NCBI RefSeq assembly: GCF_018130465.1
Contig: NZ_JAFCKJ010000003.1
Span: 310,001 to 374,000, forward strand
Source of the DNA: Bradyrhizobium canariense
Lineage (GTDB): Bacteria; Pseudomonadota; Alphaproteobacteria; Rhizobiales; Xanthobacteraceae
DNA length: 64,000 bases
Reading direction: 5' to 3'
Numbering within the stretch: position 1 is the stretch's first letter; each line of letters opens with the position of its first letter. The position numbers were made by a program, and so were the translations under genes. Below are positions 7,689 through 17,307 of this stretch, in pieces. The notes beneath the pieces are model-generated. The model was not told where the DNA came from and ran no database searches. It saw only the letters and a program-made list of their open reading frames with translations.

Positions 7689-9932
7689 CTACGCAATGTC
7701 GACGTCATTCGAGGCCGCGGCACAATAGTCGCGCCAGAACTTGCGGTAACCCGCCTCGAGCTCACGCGTGTAGGTCTCGACATTGCCGGCGGGCGAAGCC
7801 GCGATCTGGGCCGGCAAATCCGCGCGCAACTTCGCCAGATAATCGGGCTGCGACGCAAATTTGCGGGCGATCTCGACATAGCCATCGTCATCCTCGGCCA
7901 CCCAGTCGCCGAGGCCGACGGCAGTCACGATAGAGGCGCCGGCACGCGAAGAGGCCCCGATGCCGAGCTTGGCCACGACGGGAACGCCCTTGTAGAGAGA
8001 TTCCCAGGTGCTGATGCCGCCATTTTGCGGGAACGTGTCGAAGGAAATATCGACCTGGGCGAAAGCCGCCAGATGGTCGTCGCGCGAGGTGGTGCCGAGG
8101 CAGGTGATGTTCTCTTCGACAACGCCCTGCGCCAGGAAGCGCGCGACCAGGCCATCGCGCAGCAGGGGATCATCGAGCAGACCATGCTTGAGGATGATCT
8201 TCGATCCCGGCAGCTCCCGCATGATGCGCGACCACACCCGGATCGCATCATCCGATATCTTGTAGATGCGGTTAAACACGCCGAAGGTGACGTAGCCGTT
8301 GCGGAGCATCGGCAGCTCCGAAGGCGTCAGATCCGAGACGGGCTCCATGGTGATCAGGCAGGGCAGATCGTAGATTTTCTCGGCAAACAAATGCCGAACC
8401 GATGGCGGAATGAAAATGGGATCCGCGAGCACGTAGTCCATTGTCGGCATGCCCGTGCCTGTCGCGTGTCCGAAGCCAGTGGCCTGGATCGGGGCCGGCT
8501 TCCGCGCGAAACACTGCAGCCTGTTACCGGTCGTGTGGCCCGAAACGTCGATCAGGATGTCGACATTGTCGGCCTGGATACGATCGGCGAGCTCGTCATC
8601 CGAAAGCCCCCAGGCATCGACCCAGACGTCCGCCAATGATTTGAACATGGCGGTGTACTCGTCCGCGCCCGGCCAGGAGTAGTAGCAGATGATTTCAAAT
8701 TTGGTGTGATCATGATGGCGCAGCACCGGCAGCAGCGTGAGCCCCGCTGAGTGTTGCCGGAATTCGGCCGCGACGTAGCCGACCACGATCCGCTTTTCCG
8801 GATCCAGCGGCCGCTTCGGCAGCTCCCTTCGCGGCTGCTTGGAGCCGATCTGGTCCCACCAGGATTTTCGCACCGCCTGCTGGATCACGAAATCGGCCTC
8901 GGCGCGGTAGTCCTCCAGGAAGATCTTTCCTCTGATCGCATCCCCATAGTCCGGCCGGAGCGCCAGCGCGCGGTCGAGATATTCGATCGCGGCGTCCATG
9001 TCCCCCTGGTTCGAATACGAGAAGCCCATCAGCGCCAGCCCCATCTCTGAGCGCGGATTTTGCTCGATCAGGGCCGCTGCGGCCGCCATCGCCTGCGCGG
9101 TCCTTCCCATGACGAGGCAGGTCTGGGCCTTCCCCCGGAGCGCCAGCTCGAGCTTGGGCGAGATCGCAAGCGCCGCCTCGAAATCGGCAAGCGCGGGCTC
9201 CAGGCGCTGCAACTCGTAACTGAGCCGCCCGCGTTGGGCCACGATTCTCGGCGAGCCGGGCTTGATCGCTAGCGCCATGGCAAGCTTGGCCGCCGCCTCG
9301 TCGTGGTGCCGGAGCTCCATGCTGACCATGCCGCTGCCGACGATGGCCTCGGCGTGACGGGGCTGAAACAGCAGGGCGCGGTCGAAGCTGTCCTTGGCGC
9401 GCATGATCTGTCCAAGCACAATTTCGACCATGCCGCGATTGCAGAATGCATCGGCATAATCCGGCTTGATCTTGATGGCGCGCTCATGCAGCTCGAGCGC
9501 CTGTTCGTACTGCCCCAGATGCATCAGCGTGTTGCCGAGATTGGTCAGCGCGACCGCAAAATTCGGCTTTAGCGCGATGGCCCTCTCCTGGCACCGCCGC
9601 GCCTCTTCGTAGTTGCCGAGGTCGAAATGCACGGTGGCGAGGTTGTTGTGAGCATCGTGCAAACGCGGATCGAGCGCAATCACGCGCTCGAGCAGCTGTT
9701 GCGCCTCCTCCAGACGCCGGCCGTCATGCGCGCACATGCCGAGCAGGTGCGTAGCGTCGACATGATCCGGCAGCGCTTTCAGGATCTCACGGCAGAGCGC
9801 CTCGGTCTCGGCATATCGTCCCTGGCCATAGGCAGCGGCCGCGGCGGAGATGACGGCGTCCGCCTGCTTCATCAATTTCTTCTGCAATCGCGCGTTCTGG
9901 AATGCGCGCGCGCCGGCGCCGCTGCTCTGCAA
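7689..9932 (-). CDS. TPR/SPINDLY-type O-linked glycosyltransferase, tandem copy 2
   Basis: Paralogue of the flanking genes, 747 aa, with the same architecture: TPR array (about residues 30-335) then the GT41 catalytic region (GYVAAEFRQHSAG, DVSGHTTGNRLQCF, GFGHATGTGMP, DTFPQNGG). The start is again a TTG preceded by GGAGAG. It is the most divergent of the three in the catalytic half (for example CYYSWPGADEYTAMF where the others have CYSCSP.RDE). Its TPR half shares blocks with copy 3, such as LEEAQQLLER and FQPRHAEAI. A different acceptor specificity from copies 1 and 3 is therefore possible, but that is inference. Confidence 0.88.
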   Translation of the reverse strand: MQSSGAGARAFQNARLQKKLMKQADAVISAAAAAYGQGRYAETEALCREILKALPDHVDATHLLGMCAHDGRRLEEAQQLLERVIALDPRLHDAHNNLATVHFDLGNYEEARRCQERAIALKPNFAVALTNLGNTLMHLGQYEQALELHERAIKIKPDYADAFCNRGMVEIVLGQIMRAKDSFDRALLFQPRHAEAIVGSGMVSMELRHHDEAAAKLAMALAIKPGSPRIVAQRGRLSYELQRLEPALADFEAALAISPKLELALRGKAQTCLVMGRTAQAMAAAAALIEQNPRSEMGLALMGFSYSNQGDMDAAIEYLDRALALRPDYGDAIRGKIFLEDYRAEADFVIQQAVRKSWWDQIGSKQPRRELPKRPLDPEKRIVVGYVAAEFRQHSAGLTLLPVLRHHDHTKFEIICYYSWPGADEYTAMFKSLADVWVDAWGLSDDELADRIQADNVDILIDVSGHTTGNRLQCFARKPAPIQATGFGHATGTGMPTMDYVLADPIFIPPSVRHLFAEKIYDLPCLITMEPVSDLTPSELPMLRNGYVTFGVFNRIYKISDDAIRVWSRIMRELPGSKIILKHGLLDDPLLRDGLVARFLAQGVVEENITCLGTTSRDDHLAAFAQVDISFDTFPQNGGISTWESLYKGVPVVAKLGIGASSRAGASIVTAVGLGDWVAEDDDGYVEIARKFASQPDYLAKLRADLPAQIAASPAGNVETYTRELEAGYRKFWRDYCAAASNDVDIA

Positions 9933-10011
9933 GGTGTCTCTCCGAGGGATGGCCCGGCGAGAGTCTAACTGATTCGCAAGCCTGGCCGGCCGGTCAGCCG
10001 GCGCGGTGATG

Positions 10012-10029
10012 CCCCGGGATTTCCCGGGG
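10012..10029 (-). terminator. GC-rich perfect hairpin between glycosyltransferase copies 3 and 2
   Basis: CCCCGGGA and TCCCGGGG form a perfect 8-bp inverted repeat separated by two bases (a 7-bp stem with a 4-nt loop is equally possible). It lies 26 nt past the stop of copy 3. No U-tract follows on either strand, so it may only pause transcription or protect the mRNA 3' end rather than terminate fully. Confidence 0.45.
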
Positions 10030-10055
10030 CTCAGCGGCCCGGCACCGCTGGCCTC

Positions 10056-12296
10056 CTACGCAGCGTCGCCGCCTTCCGGAGCCGCGGCACAATGGTCGCG
10101 CCAGAACCGGCGGTAAGCCGCTTCGACCTCGCGCGTGTAGATTTCGACATTGCCGGCGGGAGAAGCTGCGATCTGGGCCGGCAACTCCGCGCGCAACTTC
10201 GCCAGATGCGCCGGCTGCGCCGCGTATCGGCAGGCGATTGCGGCATAGCCCTCGTCATCCTCGGCGACCCAGTCATCGAGACCGACGGCAGCCACGATCG
10301 ACCCGCTGGCGCGCGACGATGCGCCGTTGCCGAGCTTGGCGACGACAGGAACGCCCGCATAGAGCGATTCCCAGGTGCTCACGCCGCCGTTTTGCGGGAA
10401 TGTATCGAGCGATATGTCGACGTTCGCAAACGCCAGCAGATGCTCGTGGCGCGGGGTCGAGCCCAGGCAGGTGACATTCTCTTCGGCAATGCCCTGTGCC
10501 ACGAACCGCGCGACCAGGCTGTCGCGCAGCATGGGATCGTCAAGCAGGGTATGCTTGACGATAATCTTTGACCCCGTCATCTCGCGCATGACTTTCGACC
10601 ATACGCGGATGGCCTCGTCCGAGATCTTGTAGATACGGTTGAACACGCCGAAGGTCACATAGCCGTTGCGGAGCACGGGAGGCTCCGAAGGCGGCACATC
10701 CAGGATGGGATCGATCGTGATCAGGCACGGCAGATCGCAGACTTTTTCGGCCAGCAGATGACGCGCCGATTGCGGAATGAAGATAGGATCCGCGAGCACA
10801 TGGTCCATGGTCAGAAGGCCCGTACCTGTGGCGTGTCCGAAACCCGTGACCTGGATGGGGGCCGGCTTGCGGGCGAAGACATGGAGCCTGTTGCCGGTCG
10901 AATGCCCGGACACGTCGATCAGGATATCGATCCCGTCGGCCTGGATGCGATCGGCCAGCTCGTCGTCCGAAAGCTGCCAGGCGTCGACCCAGACGTCCGC
11001 CATCGACCTGAATTTGTCGGTTATCTCATCTCGTAACGGCGAGCACGAATAGCAGACGATCTCGAACCTGGCGTGATCATGATGGCGCAGCACCGGTAAC
11101 AGAGCGAATGCTGCTGAGTGGTTCCTGAATTCGGAAGCGACATATCCGATCAAGATCCGCTTGTCCGGATCGAGCTTGCGGGGCGACAACGCCCTTTGCG
11201 GCAATTTGGCGCCGATCGCTTCCCACCAATGTTTTCGCGCGGCCTGCTGGACCGCGAAATCGGCGTCGGGGAGATAGTCCAGAAAGAAGATCTTGCGTCC
11301 GATCAAGTCCGCGTAATCAGGCGCGATTGCCAGCCCCGCGTCGAGATGTTCGAGCGCCGTCGCGATGTCTCCCTGGCTCGCATAGCAGGAAGCCAGAAGC
11401 GCAATTCCGATGTCGGACCGCGGATTTCCCTCGAGCAAGGTCTGGACGGCCGCAATCGCCTCCGCCGTGTTGCCCAGCAGGATGTTGACTTGCGCCTTTC
11501 CCTGCAAGGCCACTTCGAGCCTTGGCGAAAGCGCCAGCGCCGCATCGAAGTCCGCGAGCGCCTGCTCCAGCCGCGAGAGATCGAGATTGAGCCGTCCGCG
11601 CTGCGCCAGAATCTTCGCCGAATCTGGCTTGATCGCGAGCCCTGCCGCGACGGCTGCGGCCGCCTCTTCGTAGTGCCGGAGCTCGATGCACACCATTCCC
11701 TTGCCCGCGATCGCTTCCGCGTGACGCGGCTGAAACACGAGGGCGCGATCGAAACTCTTCTTGGCGCGCTCGAACTGGCCTTTGATCAGCTCCGCCATGC
11801 CAAGGTTGCAAAATGCATCGGCATAGTCCGGCTTCAGCCGAATGGCGCGTTCGTGCAGCTCAATAGCCTGCTCGCCGAGGCCCATGTGCAGCAGCGTGTT
11901 GCCGAGATTGGTCAAGGCGATCGGAGAATTCGGCTTCAGCGCAATCGCCTTCTCCTGGCATGCGCGAGCGTCCTGAAATCTTTGGAGATTGAAATACACT
12001 GCCCCGAGATTGCCATGGGCATCGGGCGAACGCGGATCGAGCAAGGTCGCGCGCTCGAGCAGTTGTTGCGCCTCCTCGAGCCGGCCGCCATCATACGCGC
12101 GCAGGCCGAGCAGGTGCGCGGCGTCGAAATGGTCCGGAACCTCCGTCAGAATCTGGCGGCAGAGTGTCTCGACCTCCGCGTATCTGCCCTGCCCGAGGGC
12201 CTGAATCGCAGCGGACATGACCGCGTCCGCCTGCTTCTTCAACTTCTTTTGCAATCGCGCGTTCTGGAATGCGCGCGCGCCGGCGCTGCTCTGCAA
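10056..12296 (-). CDS. TPR/SPINDLY-type O-linked glycosyltransferase, tandem copy 3
   Basis: 746-aa paralogue of copies 1 and 2: TPR repeats at about residues 28-335, GT41 catalytic lobes at about 370-730 (GYVASEFRNHSA, DVSGHSTGNR, GFGHATGTGLL, DTFPQNGG). The TTG start at 12296 follows GGAGAGAG. It is mosaic: the N-terminal half shares LEEAQQLLER, ELHERAI and FQPRHAEAI with copy 2. From about residue 340 onwards it follows copy 1 almost residue for residue, with a run of about 100 identical nucleotides in the catalytic region. It lies 100 nt downstream of aapP in the same orientation, so read-through from the transporter operon is possible. Confidence 0.88.
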   Translation of the reverse strand: MQSSAGARAFQNARLQKKLKKQADAVMSAAIQALGQGRYAEVETLCRQILTEVPDHFDAAHLLGLRAYDGGRLEEAQQLLERATLLDPRSPDAHGNLGAVYFNLQRFQDARACQEKAIALKPNSPIALTNLGNTLLHMGLGEQAIELHERAIRLKPDYADAFCNLGMAELIKGQFERAKKSFDRALVFQPRHAEAIAGKGMVCIELRHYEEAAAAVAAGLAIKPDSAKILAQRGRLNLDLSRLEQALADFDAALALSPRLEVALQGKAQVNILLGNTAEAIAAVQTLLEGNPRSDIGIALLASCYASQGDIATALEHLDAGLAIAPDYADLIGRKIFFLDYLPDADFAVQQAARKHWWEAIGAKLPQRALSPRKLDPDKRILIGYVASEFRNHSAAFALLPVLRHHDHARFEIVCYSCSPLRDEITDKFRSMADVWVDAWQLSDDELADRIQADGIDILIDVSGHSTGNRLHVFARKPAPIQVTGFGHATGTGLLTMDHVLADPIFIPQSARHLLAEKVCDLPCLITIDPILDVPPSEPPVLRNGYVTFGVFNRIYKISDEAIRVWSKVMREMTGSKIIVKHTLLDDPMLRDSLVARFVAQGIAEENVTCLGSTPRHEHLLAFANVDISLDTFPQNGGVSTWESLYAGVPVVAKLGNGASSRASGSIVAAVGLDDWVAEDDEGYAAIACRYAAQPAHLAKLRAELPAQIAASPAGNVEIYTREVEAAYRRFWRDHCAAAPEGGDAA

Positions 12297-12396
12297 AGTC
12301 TCTCTCCGGGGTATGGCCCGAAAAGTGGCTAGCCGATTCGCATGGTGCCAAGCTGGTGGGTCGGTGAGACCAGCTATGAGAGCGGATTGCAGGCGC

Positions 12397-13134
12397 TCAG
12401 CGCAGGATCTGGCTCAGGAACAGTTTTGTGCGGGCGTGCTGAGGGGTCGCGAAGAACTCGTTGGGCGTGTTGGCTTCGATGATCTGGCCCGCGTCCATGA
12501 ACACCACACGGTTGGCGACCTCGCGGGCAAAGCCCATCTCGTGGGTGACGACCAGCATGGTCATGCCCTCCTCGGCGAGGTCGACCATGGTGTCCAGCAC
12601 CTCCTTGACCATTTCGGGGTCGAGCGCCGAGGTCGGCTCGTCGAACAACATCACCTTCGGGTTCATGGTCAGCGCGCGGGCGATCGCGACGCGCTGCTGC
12701 TGACCGCCGGACATCTGTCCCGGAAACTTGTTGGCCTGGTGCGGGATCTTGACCCGCTCCAGAAACTTCATCGCCGCCGCCTCGGCGTCCTTCTTGGGGA
12801 TGTTGCGCACCCAGATCGGCGCCAGCGTGCAATTGTCCAGCACGGACAGATGCGGAAACAGGTTGAAGCTCTGGAACACCATGCCGACTTCGCGCCGCAC
12901 CGCGTCGACGTGCTTCAGGTTCGGCCCAAGCTCGATGCCATCGACGACGATCTCGCCTTCCTGAAACTCCTCGAGCGCGTTGATGCAGCGGATCAGCGTC
13001 GACTTGCCCGAGCCCGAGGGGCCGCAGATCACGATGCGCTCGCCCTTCCCGACCGCAAGGTCGATGTCGCGCAGAACGTGAAACTCGCCGTACCATTTGT
13101 TCAGGCCGGAAATCTTGACGATGGGGTCGGACAT
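12397..13134 (-). CDS. aapP: General L-amino acid ABC transporter ATP-binding protein AapP
   Basis: ATPase that drives uptake of polar amino acids, 245 aa, on the cytoplasmic face of the inner membrane. It has Walker [11 protein letters not shown]-loop [10 protein letters not shown], signature [15 protein letters not shown], Walker [13 protein letters not shown] and the H-loop VVTHEMGFA. The ATG at 13134 ([10 protein letters not shown]) is chosen over longer upstream possibilities because it gives the family length and falls just after the aapM stop. It is the last gene of the operon J-Q-M-P. Its final codons have a duplicate at 7645-7686. Confidence 0.96.
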   Translation of the reverse strand: MSDPIVKISGLNKWYGEFHVLRDIDLAVGKGERIVICGPSGSGKSTLIRCINALEEFQEGEIVVDGIELGPNLKHVDAVRREVGMVFQSFNLFPHLSVLDNCTLAPIWVRNIPKKDAEAAAMKFLERVKIPHQANKFPGQMSGGQQQRVAIARALTMNPKVMLFDEPTSALDPEMVKEVLDTMVDLAEEGMTMLVVTHEMGFAREVANRVVFMDAGQIIEANTPNEFFATPQHARTKLFLSQILR

Positions 13135-13145
13135 GGTGAGCTCGA

Positions 13146-14666
13146 TCAGTTGCGGCGGTGAGCGTTGAGACGGTGCTCGACGAAAAGCGAGTAGCGTGAC
13201 ATGCCAAAGCAGAAGATGAAGTAGATGATCCCGGCGAAGGCGAAGCCGGTGAACGCGGTCGACGGCGACGACCATTTCGGATCCGAGAACGACGCCCGCA
13301 GCGAGCCCAGGAGGTCGAACAGCGCCACGATCGAGACCAGCGAAGTGTCCTTGAACAGTGAGATGAAGCTGTTGACGAGGTTCGGAATGACGTGGCGCAG
13401 CGCCTGCGGCAGCACGATCAGCGAGGTCGTCTTCCACCAGGACAGTCCCAACGCCGCGGCCGCCTCGCCCTGCCCGCGCGGGATCGCGGCCAGCCCGCCG
13501 CGGACGTTCTCGGCCTGATAGGCGCCCGTAAACAGCGAAATTCCAATCAGCGCACGCACGAGACCATCAACCGTGAAATTGCCCGGCAGAAACAGCGGCA
13601 GCATGTAGGTGGCGAAGAACAGCACGGTGATCAGCGGCACGCCGCGCCAGAACTCGATGAAGGCGATCGAGAAGATCCGGATCAGCGGAATGGTCGAGCG
13701 GCGGCCAAGCGCCAGCGCAATGCCGATCGGCAGCGAGGTGACGATGCCGGTGACGGAGACCACCAGCGTCACCAGAAGCCCGCCCCACAGGTTGGTCTGC
13801 ACGATCGGCAGTCCGCCGTGATCGAGCCCCATCAGCTTGATCACGATTGCGATGGCGACGAAGGTGGCGATGCTGGATGCCAGGGCCCGCCCGCCGGTGC
13901 GGACGCCGCCGCCGAGAACAAAGGCGATCAGGGAGACGATCGCGGCCGTGATGGCGAAGTCAGCCCAGACCGACTGGCCCGTCCCCTGGAGCTGGTCACG
14001 CAGCCAGGTCAGCGGAAAGATCAGCCAGTAGATCGCGGTACCCAAGAGCACGATGAAATTGCCGACGACCCACAACAGCGGTGCGACGGCGGACGTCTTG
14101 CCGAGACTGAGCAGAGCCTGCCCGGCGCCGATAATGCTGTCGTCGAACAATTGCAGCAGGTCAGCCGTCCAGCTCAGGCCGAATCCCTTGATGCCGCCGC
14201 CGTGCAGCAGAAAGAATGCAACCACTGGAAACGCGACGAAGAACAGGCCGGCGTTCAATCCCTTCGACGGCAGCCGCGGAATGAGCAACGGCAACAACAG
14301 GACCACCGCCAGGACGAGCGTGAGGTTGACCCGCCAGCGTTCGGCCTCGGGGTAGAAGCCGTAGATCAGTTGCGGCAGCTTGGCCTGGATGTAGGGCCAG
14401 CAGGCGCCGACCGCAAAGCCCGCGTTCTCGGCGAGGCAGGCCGTGCGATCCTTGCCGGTCCAGACTGCATCGACCATCAGGAATTTGACGGAAGGAATGA
14501 TGGTGAACCACAGCAGCAAGGCGCCGACGATCGTGAGCAGGATGTTGGTCGGCGAGTTGAACAGGCGCGTCCGCACCAGGCCGATGAAGCCCGTGGTCTT
14601 CACCGGCGCGGGACGCTCATTGAGAAGGTCCTGGCGGACGAAACTGGACGAGGTGATGTCGCTCAT
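13146..14666 (-). CDS. aapM: General L-amino acid ABC transporter permease AapM (long form)
   Basis: Inner-membrane permease, 506 aa. The C-terminal third has the HisMQ-type permease domain: [13 protein letters not shown], the [13 protein letters not shown] motif, and the EAA loop region [13 protein letters not shown]. The start ATG at 14666 overlaps the stop of aapQ by four bases (ATGA). The protein is roughly 120 residues longer than the rhizobial AapM I remember (about 384 aa). The extra material lies at about residues 140-270 and is hydrophobic ([33 protein letters not shown]), so extra membrane segments are likely. Confidence 0.94.
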   Translation of the reverse strand: MSDITSSSFVRQDLLNERPAPVKTTGFIGLVRTRLFNSPTNILLTIVGALLLWFTIIPSVKFLMVDAVWTGKDRTACLAENAGFAVGACWPYIQAKLPQLIYGFYPEAERWRVNLTLVLAVVLLLPLLIPRLPSKGLNAGLFFVAFPVVAFFLLHGGGIKGFGLSWTADLLQLFDDSIIGAGQALLSLGKTSAVAPLLWVVGNFIVLLGTAIYWLIFPLTWLRDQLQGTGQSVWADFAITAAIVSLIAFVLGGGVRTGGRALASSIATFVAIAIVIKLMGLDHGGLPIVQTNLWGGLLVTLVVSVTGIVTSLPIGIALALGRRSTIPLIRIFSIAFIEFWRGVPLITVLFFATYMLPLFLPGNFTVDGLVRALIGISLFTGAYQAENVRGGLAAIPRGQGEAAAALGLSWWKTTSLIVLPQALRHVIPNLVNSFISLFKDTSLVSIVALFDLLGSLRASFSDPKWSSPSTAFTGFAFAGIIYFIFCFGMSRYSLFVEHRLNAHRRN

Positions 14667-15868
14667 GCGCCGAGACTCCGGCTGACGCGCCAACCGTAGA
14701 CGCTCATGACGGCGCTGGTGATCAGCGAGATCAGGAGATAGACGCCCATCGTCATGGCGATGATCTCGATGGCCTGCCCGGTCTGGCTCAGCGACGTGCC
14801 GGCGAACACGGAGACGAGGTCAGGATAGCCGATCGCGACGGCCAGCGACGAATTCTTGGTGAGATTGAGGTACTGGTTGGTCAGCGGCGGAACGATGACG
14901 CGCATCGCCTGCGGCACGACGACCAGGCGGAGCGTGGTGCCGCGGCTCAGGCCCAGCGACGATCCCGCCTCCATCTGTCCGCTGTGGACGGAGAGGATGC
15001 CGGCGCGCACGATCTCGGCGATGAAGGCAGCGGTATAGGTCGACAAGGCCAACGTGAGTGCCACGAACTCCGGGATGATCCGCGAGCCGCCGGCGAAATT
15101 GAAGCCCTTGAGCTGCGGCAGCTCGAAGGTGAAGGGCAGACCCGATACCAGCATGGTGACGAGCGGCAGTCCGAACAGCAGGCCCAGCACATAGGGCCAG
15201 ATCCGGATCATCTGACCCCGCTGAAACAGCGCCCGGCGCGCATAGATGCGCAGCGCCAGCGAAGCCACGATGCCGAGCGCCAGCACCGCAACAAACACCT
15301 CGAAGCCGCTCTCGCCGATCGGGCGGGGAATGACGAGACCGCGATTGCTGACGAAGGCGATGCCGAGCAGCGAAATGCTCTGCCGGGGATTGGGCAAGGC
15401 CGCGAGCACCGCCAGGTACCAGAACAGGATCTGGAACAGCACCGGCAGGTTGCGGATGATCTCGACATAGATCTCGCCGACCCGCGAGAGCAGCCAGTTG
15501 GGCGACAGCCGGCACAGCGCGACGATGAAGCCGATCACGGTGGCAAAGACGATGCCCACCACCGAGACCACGAGCGTGTTGAGGAGTCCGACCAGGAACA
15601 CGCGCAGGAACGTGTCCGAGCCGGTATACGAGATCAGCGTCTGATTGACGTCGAAACCGGCGTTGTTCCCGAGGAAGCCGAAGCCGGCGGCAATGTGCTG
15701 GTTCTCGAGGTTGGCGCGGGCGTTCGAGACGATTTCATAGGCAATCCAGCCCAGGACCGCAGCGAAGGCAAACTGGACGGCGATGCCGTTCCAGCCTGTC
15801 TTGCCACCCAGCACGCGCCTGATCTTCAGCGCGATCTGGGGCGGGGGTTTGCGGGCCTCGGTGCTCAT
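14663..15868 (-). CDS. aapQ: General L-amino acid ABC transporter permease AapQ
   Basis: Inner-membrane permease partner of AapM, 401 aa. It opens with MSTEARKPPP, has a first membrane span at about residues 30-50, a long periplasmic segment, and the permease domain with LLNTLVVSVVGIV, EIIRNLPVLFQILFWY and an EAA-type loop (EAGSSLGLSRGTTLRLVV). The ATG at 15868 is the first start that excludes an implausible Arg/Ser-rich extension. It sits 25 nt after aapJ and overlaps aapM by four bases. Confidence 0.95.
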   Translation of the reverse strand: MSTEARKPPPQIALKIRRVLGGKTGWNGIAVQFAFAAVLGWIAYEIVSNARANLENQHIAAGFGFLGNNAGFDVNQTLISYTGSDTFLRVFLVGLLNTLVVSVVGIVFATVIGFIVALCRLSPNWLLSRVGEIYVEIIRNLPVLFQILFWYLAVLAALPNPRQSISLLGIAFVSNRGLVIPRPIGESGFEVFVAVLALGIVASLALRIYARRALFQRGQMIRIWPYVLGLLFGLPLVTMLVSGLPFTFELPQLKGFNFAGGSRIIPEFVALTLALSTYTAAFIAEIVRAGILSVHSGQMEAGSSLGLSRGTTLRLVVVPQAMRVIVPPLTNQYLNLTKNSSLAVAIGYPDLVSVFAGTSLSQTGQAIEIIAMTMGVYLLISLITSAVMSVYGWRVSRSLGA

Positions 15869-15893
15869 CGCCGCGTGCGCGGGTCGAGGGGGA

Positions 15894-16910
15894 TCAGCGG
15901 ATCGGCGGCGCGTACTGGAGACCACCCTTGTTCCAGAGATTGTTGAGACCCCGATTGATGGCAAGCGGCGAGCCCGCGCCGACGTTGCGGTCGAACACTT
16001 CGCCGTAATTGCCGACGGCCTTCACGATGCGCACCACCCAGTCCTTGGTCAGGCCGAGCTGTTCACCGAAATTGCCGTCGGTGCCGAGGACGCGTTTCAG
16101 CTCCGGATTTTCCAGTTTCGCCTTCTCGTCGACGTTCTTCGCGGTCACGCCGAGCTCTTCGGTGGTGATCAGGGCAAACAGCGTCCATTTCACGATGTCG
16201 AACCATTGGTCGTCGCCGTGGCGCACCATCGGTCCGAGCGGCTCCTTCGAGATGATTTCCGGGAGCACCATGTGATCGCCGGGATTGGCAAGCTTCAGGC
16301 GGTTGGCGTACAGGCCCGACTGGTCGGTGGTGAAGACGTCGCAGCGCCCGGCCTCGTAGGCCTTGACCGTTTCGTCGTTGGTGCCGAACGCGATCACCTC
16401 GTACTTCATGTTGTTGGCCTTGAAGTAGTCGGCGAGATTCTGCTCGGTGGTGGTGCCGGTCTGGACGCAGACCGAGGCGCTGTTGAGCTCGAGCGCCGAG
16501 TTCACCTTGAGCGACTTCTTCACCATGAAGCCCTGCCCGTCATAATAGGTCACGCCGGTGAAGTTGGCGCCGAGCGAGGTGTCGCGCGAAATGGTCCAGG
16601 TGGTGTTGCGCGACAGCACATCGACTTCGCCGGATTGCAGCGCCGTGAAGCGGTCCTTGGCGGAGAGAGGCACGTACTTGACCTTGGTCGGATCGTTGAA
16701 GATCGCCCCGGCGATCGCGCGGCAGACGTCGACGTCAAGCCCGGTCCAGTTGCCCTTGTCGTCCGGCGAGGAGAAGCCGGGCAGGCCCTGACTGACGCCG
16801 CAGGACAGCATGCCCCGGTCCTTGACGGTCTTGAGCGTTTGCGCATCAGCGGCTTGGGCGGTCAGGCCGGCGGCGAGAGCGAGAGTGAGAGCCAGGGTTA
16901 CGCGTTTCAT
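15894..16910 (-). CDS. aapJ: General L-amino acid ABC transporter periplasmic binding protein AapJ
   Basis: Extracytoplasmic solute receptor, 338 aa. A Sec signal peptide spans about residues 1-23 (MKRVTLALTLALAAG with an AQA/ADA cleavage region). The mature part is an SBP_bac_3 domain: KTVKDRGMLSCGVSQGLPGF, WTGLDVDVCRAIAGAIF, LQSGEVDVLSRNTTWT and YEAGRCDVFTTDQSGLYA. The ATG at 16910 has AAAGG upstream at suitable spacing, whereas the open frame further upstream lacks coding character. It is the first gene of aapJQMP, and its mRNA leader lies in 16911-17205. Confidence 0.96.
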   Translation of the reverse strand: MKRVTLALTLALAAGLTAQAADAQTLKTVKDRGMLSCGVSQGLPGFSSPDDKGNWTGLDVDVCRAIAGAIFNDPTKVKYVPLSAKDRFTALQSGEVDVLSRNTTWTISRDTSLGANFTGVTYYDGQGFMVKKSLKVNSALELNSASVCVQTGTTTEQNLADYFKANNMKYEVIAFGTNDETVKAYEAGRCDVFTTDQSGLYANRLKLANPGDHMVLPEIISKEPLGPMVRHGDDQWFDIVKWTLFALITTEELGVTAKNVDEKAKLENPELKRVLGTDGNFGEQLGLTKDWVVRIVKAVGNYGEVFDRNVGAGSPLAINRGLNNLWNKGGLQYAPPIR

Positions 16911-17205
16911 GGGCTTTAGGCCTTTCAAAGTCGTCTCAAGGTCAGGAACGTTGTCTTTGGGATAGTCTCTGCCAGGGCTAGCCGTATCAAGACCAGCCTT
17001 GCAAGAGTCATGCTGGAAAACGTTGCCAAACACTCGCCGATCCCGGGAGGCCATACCTTAATCCCCGCCGAAAGGCGCCCGCCATTACGGCTGTGGCGCA
17101 AGGTCCGGTCAGGCGATGGATCGAAGGTCGCGGCAGGCCCCTCAACATGCAGCGACTGAATAGCACCTGCGCATCTCAGAACGACTGGCGAGCCGGGTCA
17201 AGGGG

Positions 17206-17235
17206 TTGACGGGACTCTTCTGTGTTCTGTTATTA
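17206..17235 (+). promoter_or_regulatory. Candidate sigma-70 promoter of metC
   Basis: TTGACG (17206-17211) is followed after 18 bases by TTATTA (17230-17235), a reasonable -35/-10 pair about 70 nt before the metC start. The 397-bp interval 16911-17307 also has to hold the divergent aapJ promoter, for which no clear pair was found. No SAM riboswitch was recognisable in the leader. Confidence 0.4.
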
Positions 17236-17307
17236 ACGAGGGCGGCCTCCGGCCGTCCCCAAGGCGCGCCTCGCGCCTCGCGGAAACGCGCTTTTGAAAG
17301 CAGACGC

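Noticed and set aside
5305-12296. Interpretation of the three tandem genes as an assembly duplication
   Set aside because: The copies differ throughout, especially in the TPR halves and intergenic regions, so they are genuine paralogues.
13392-14699. Forward open frame of 435 codons opposite aapM
   Set aside because: Gln/Arg/Asp-rich antisense shadow. aapM is unambiguous on the other strand.
16911-17307. Possible SAM-type riboswitch before metC
   Set aside because: The conserved SAM-II or SAM-I core sequences could not be found in the leader.
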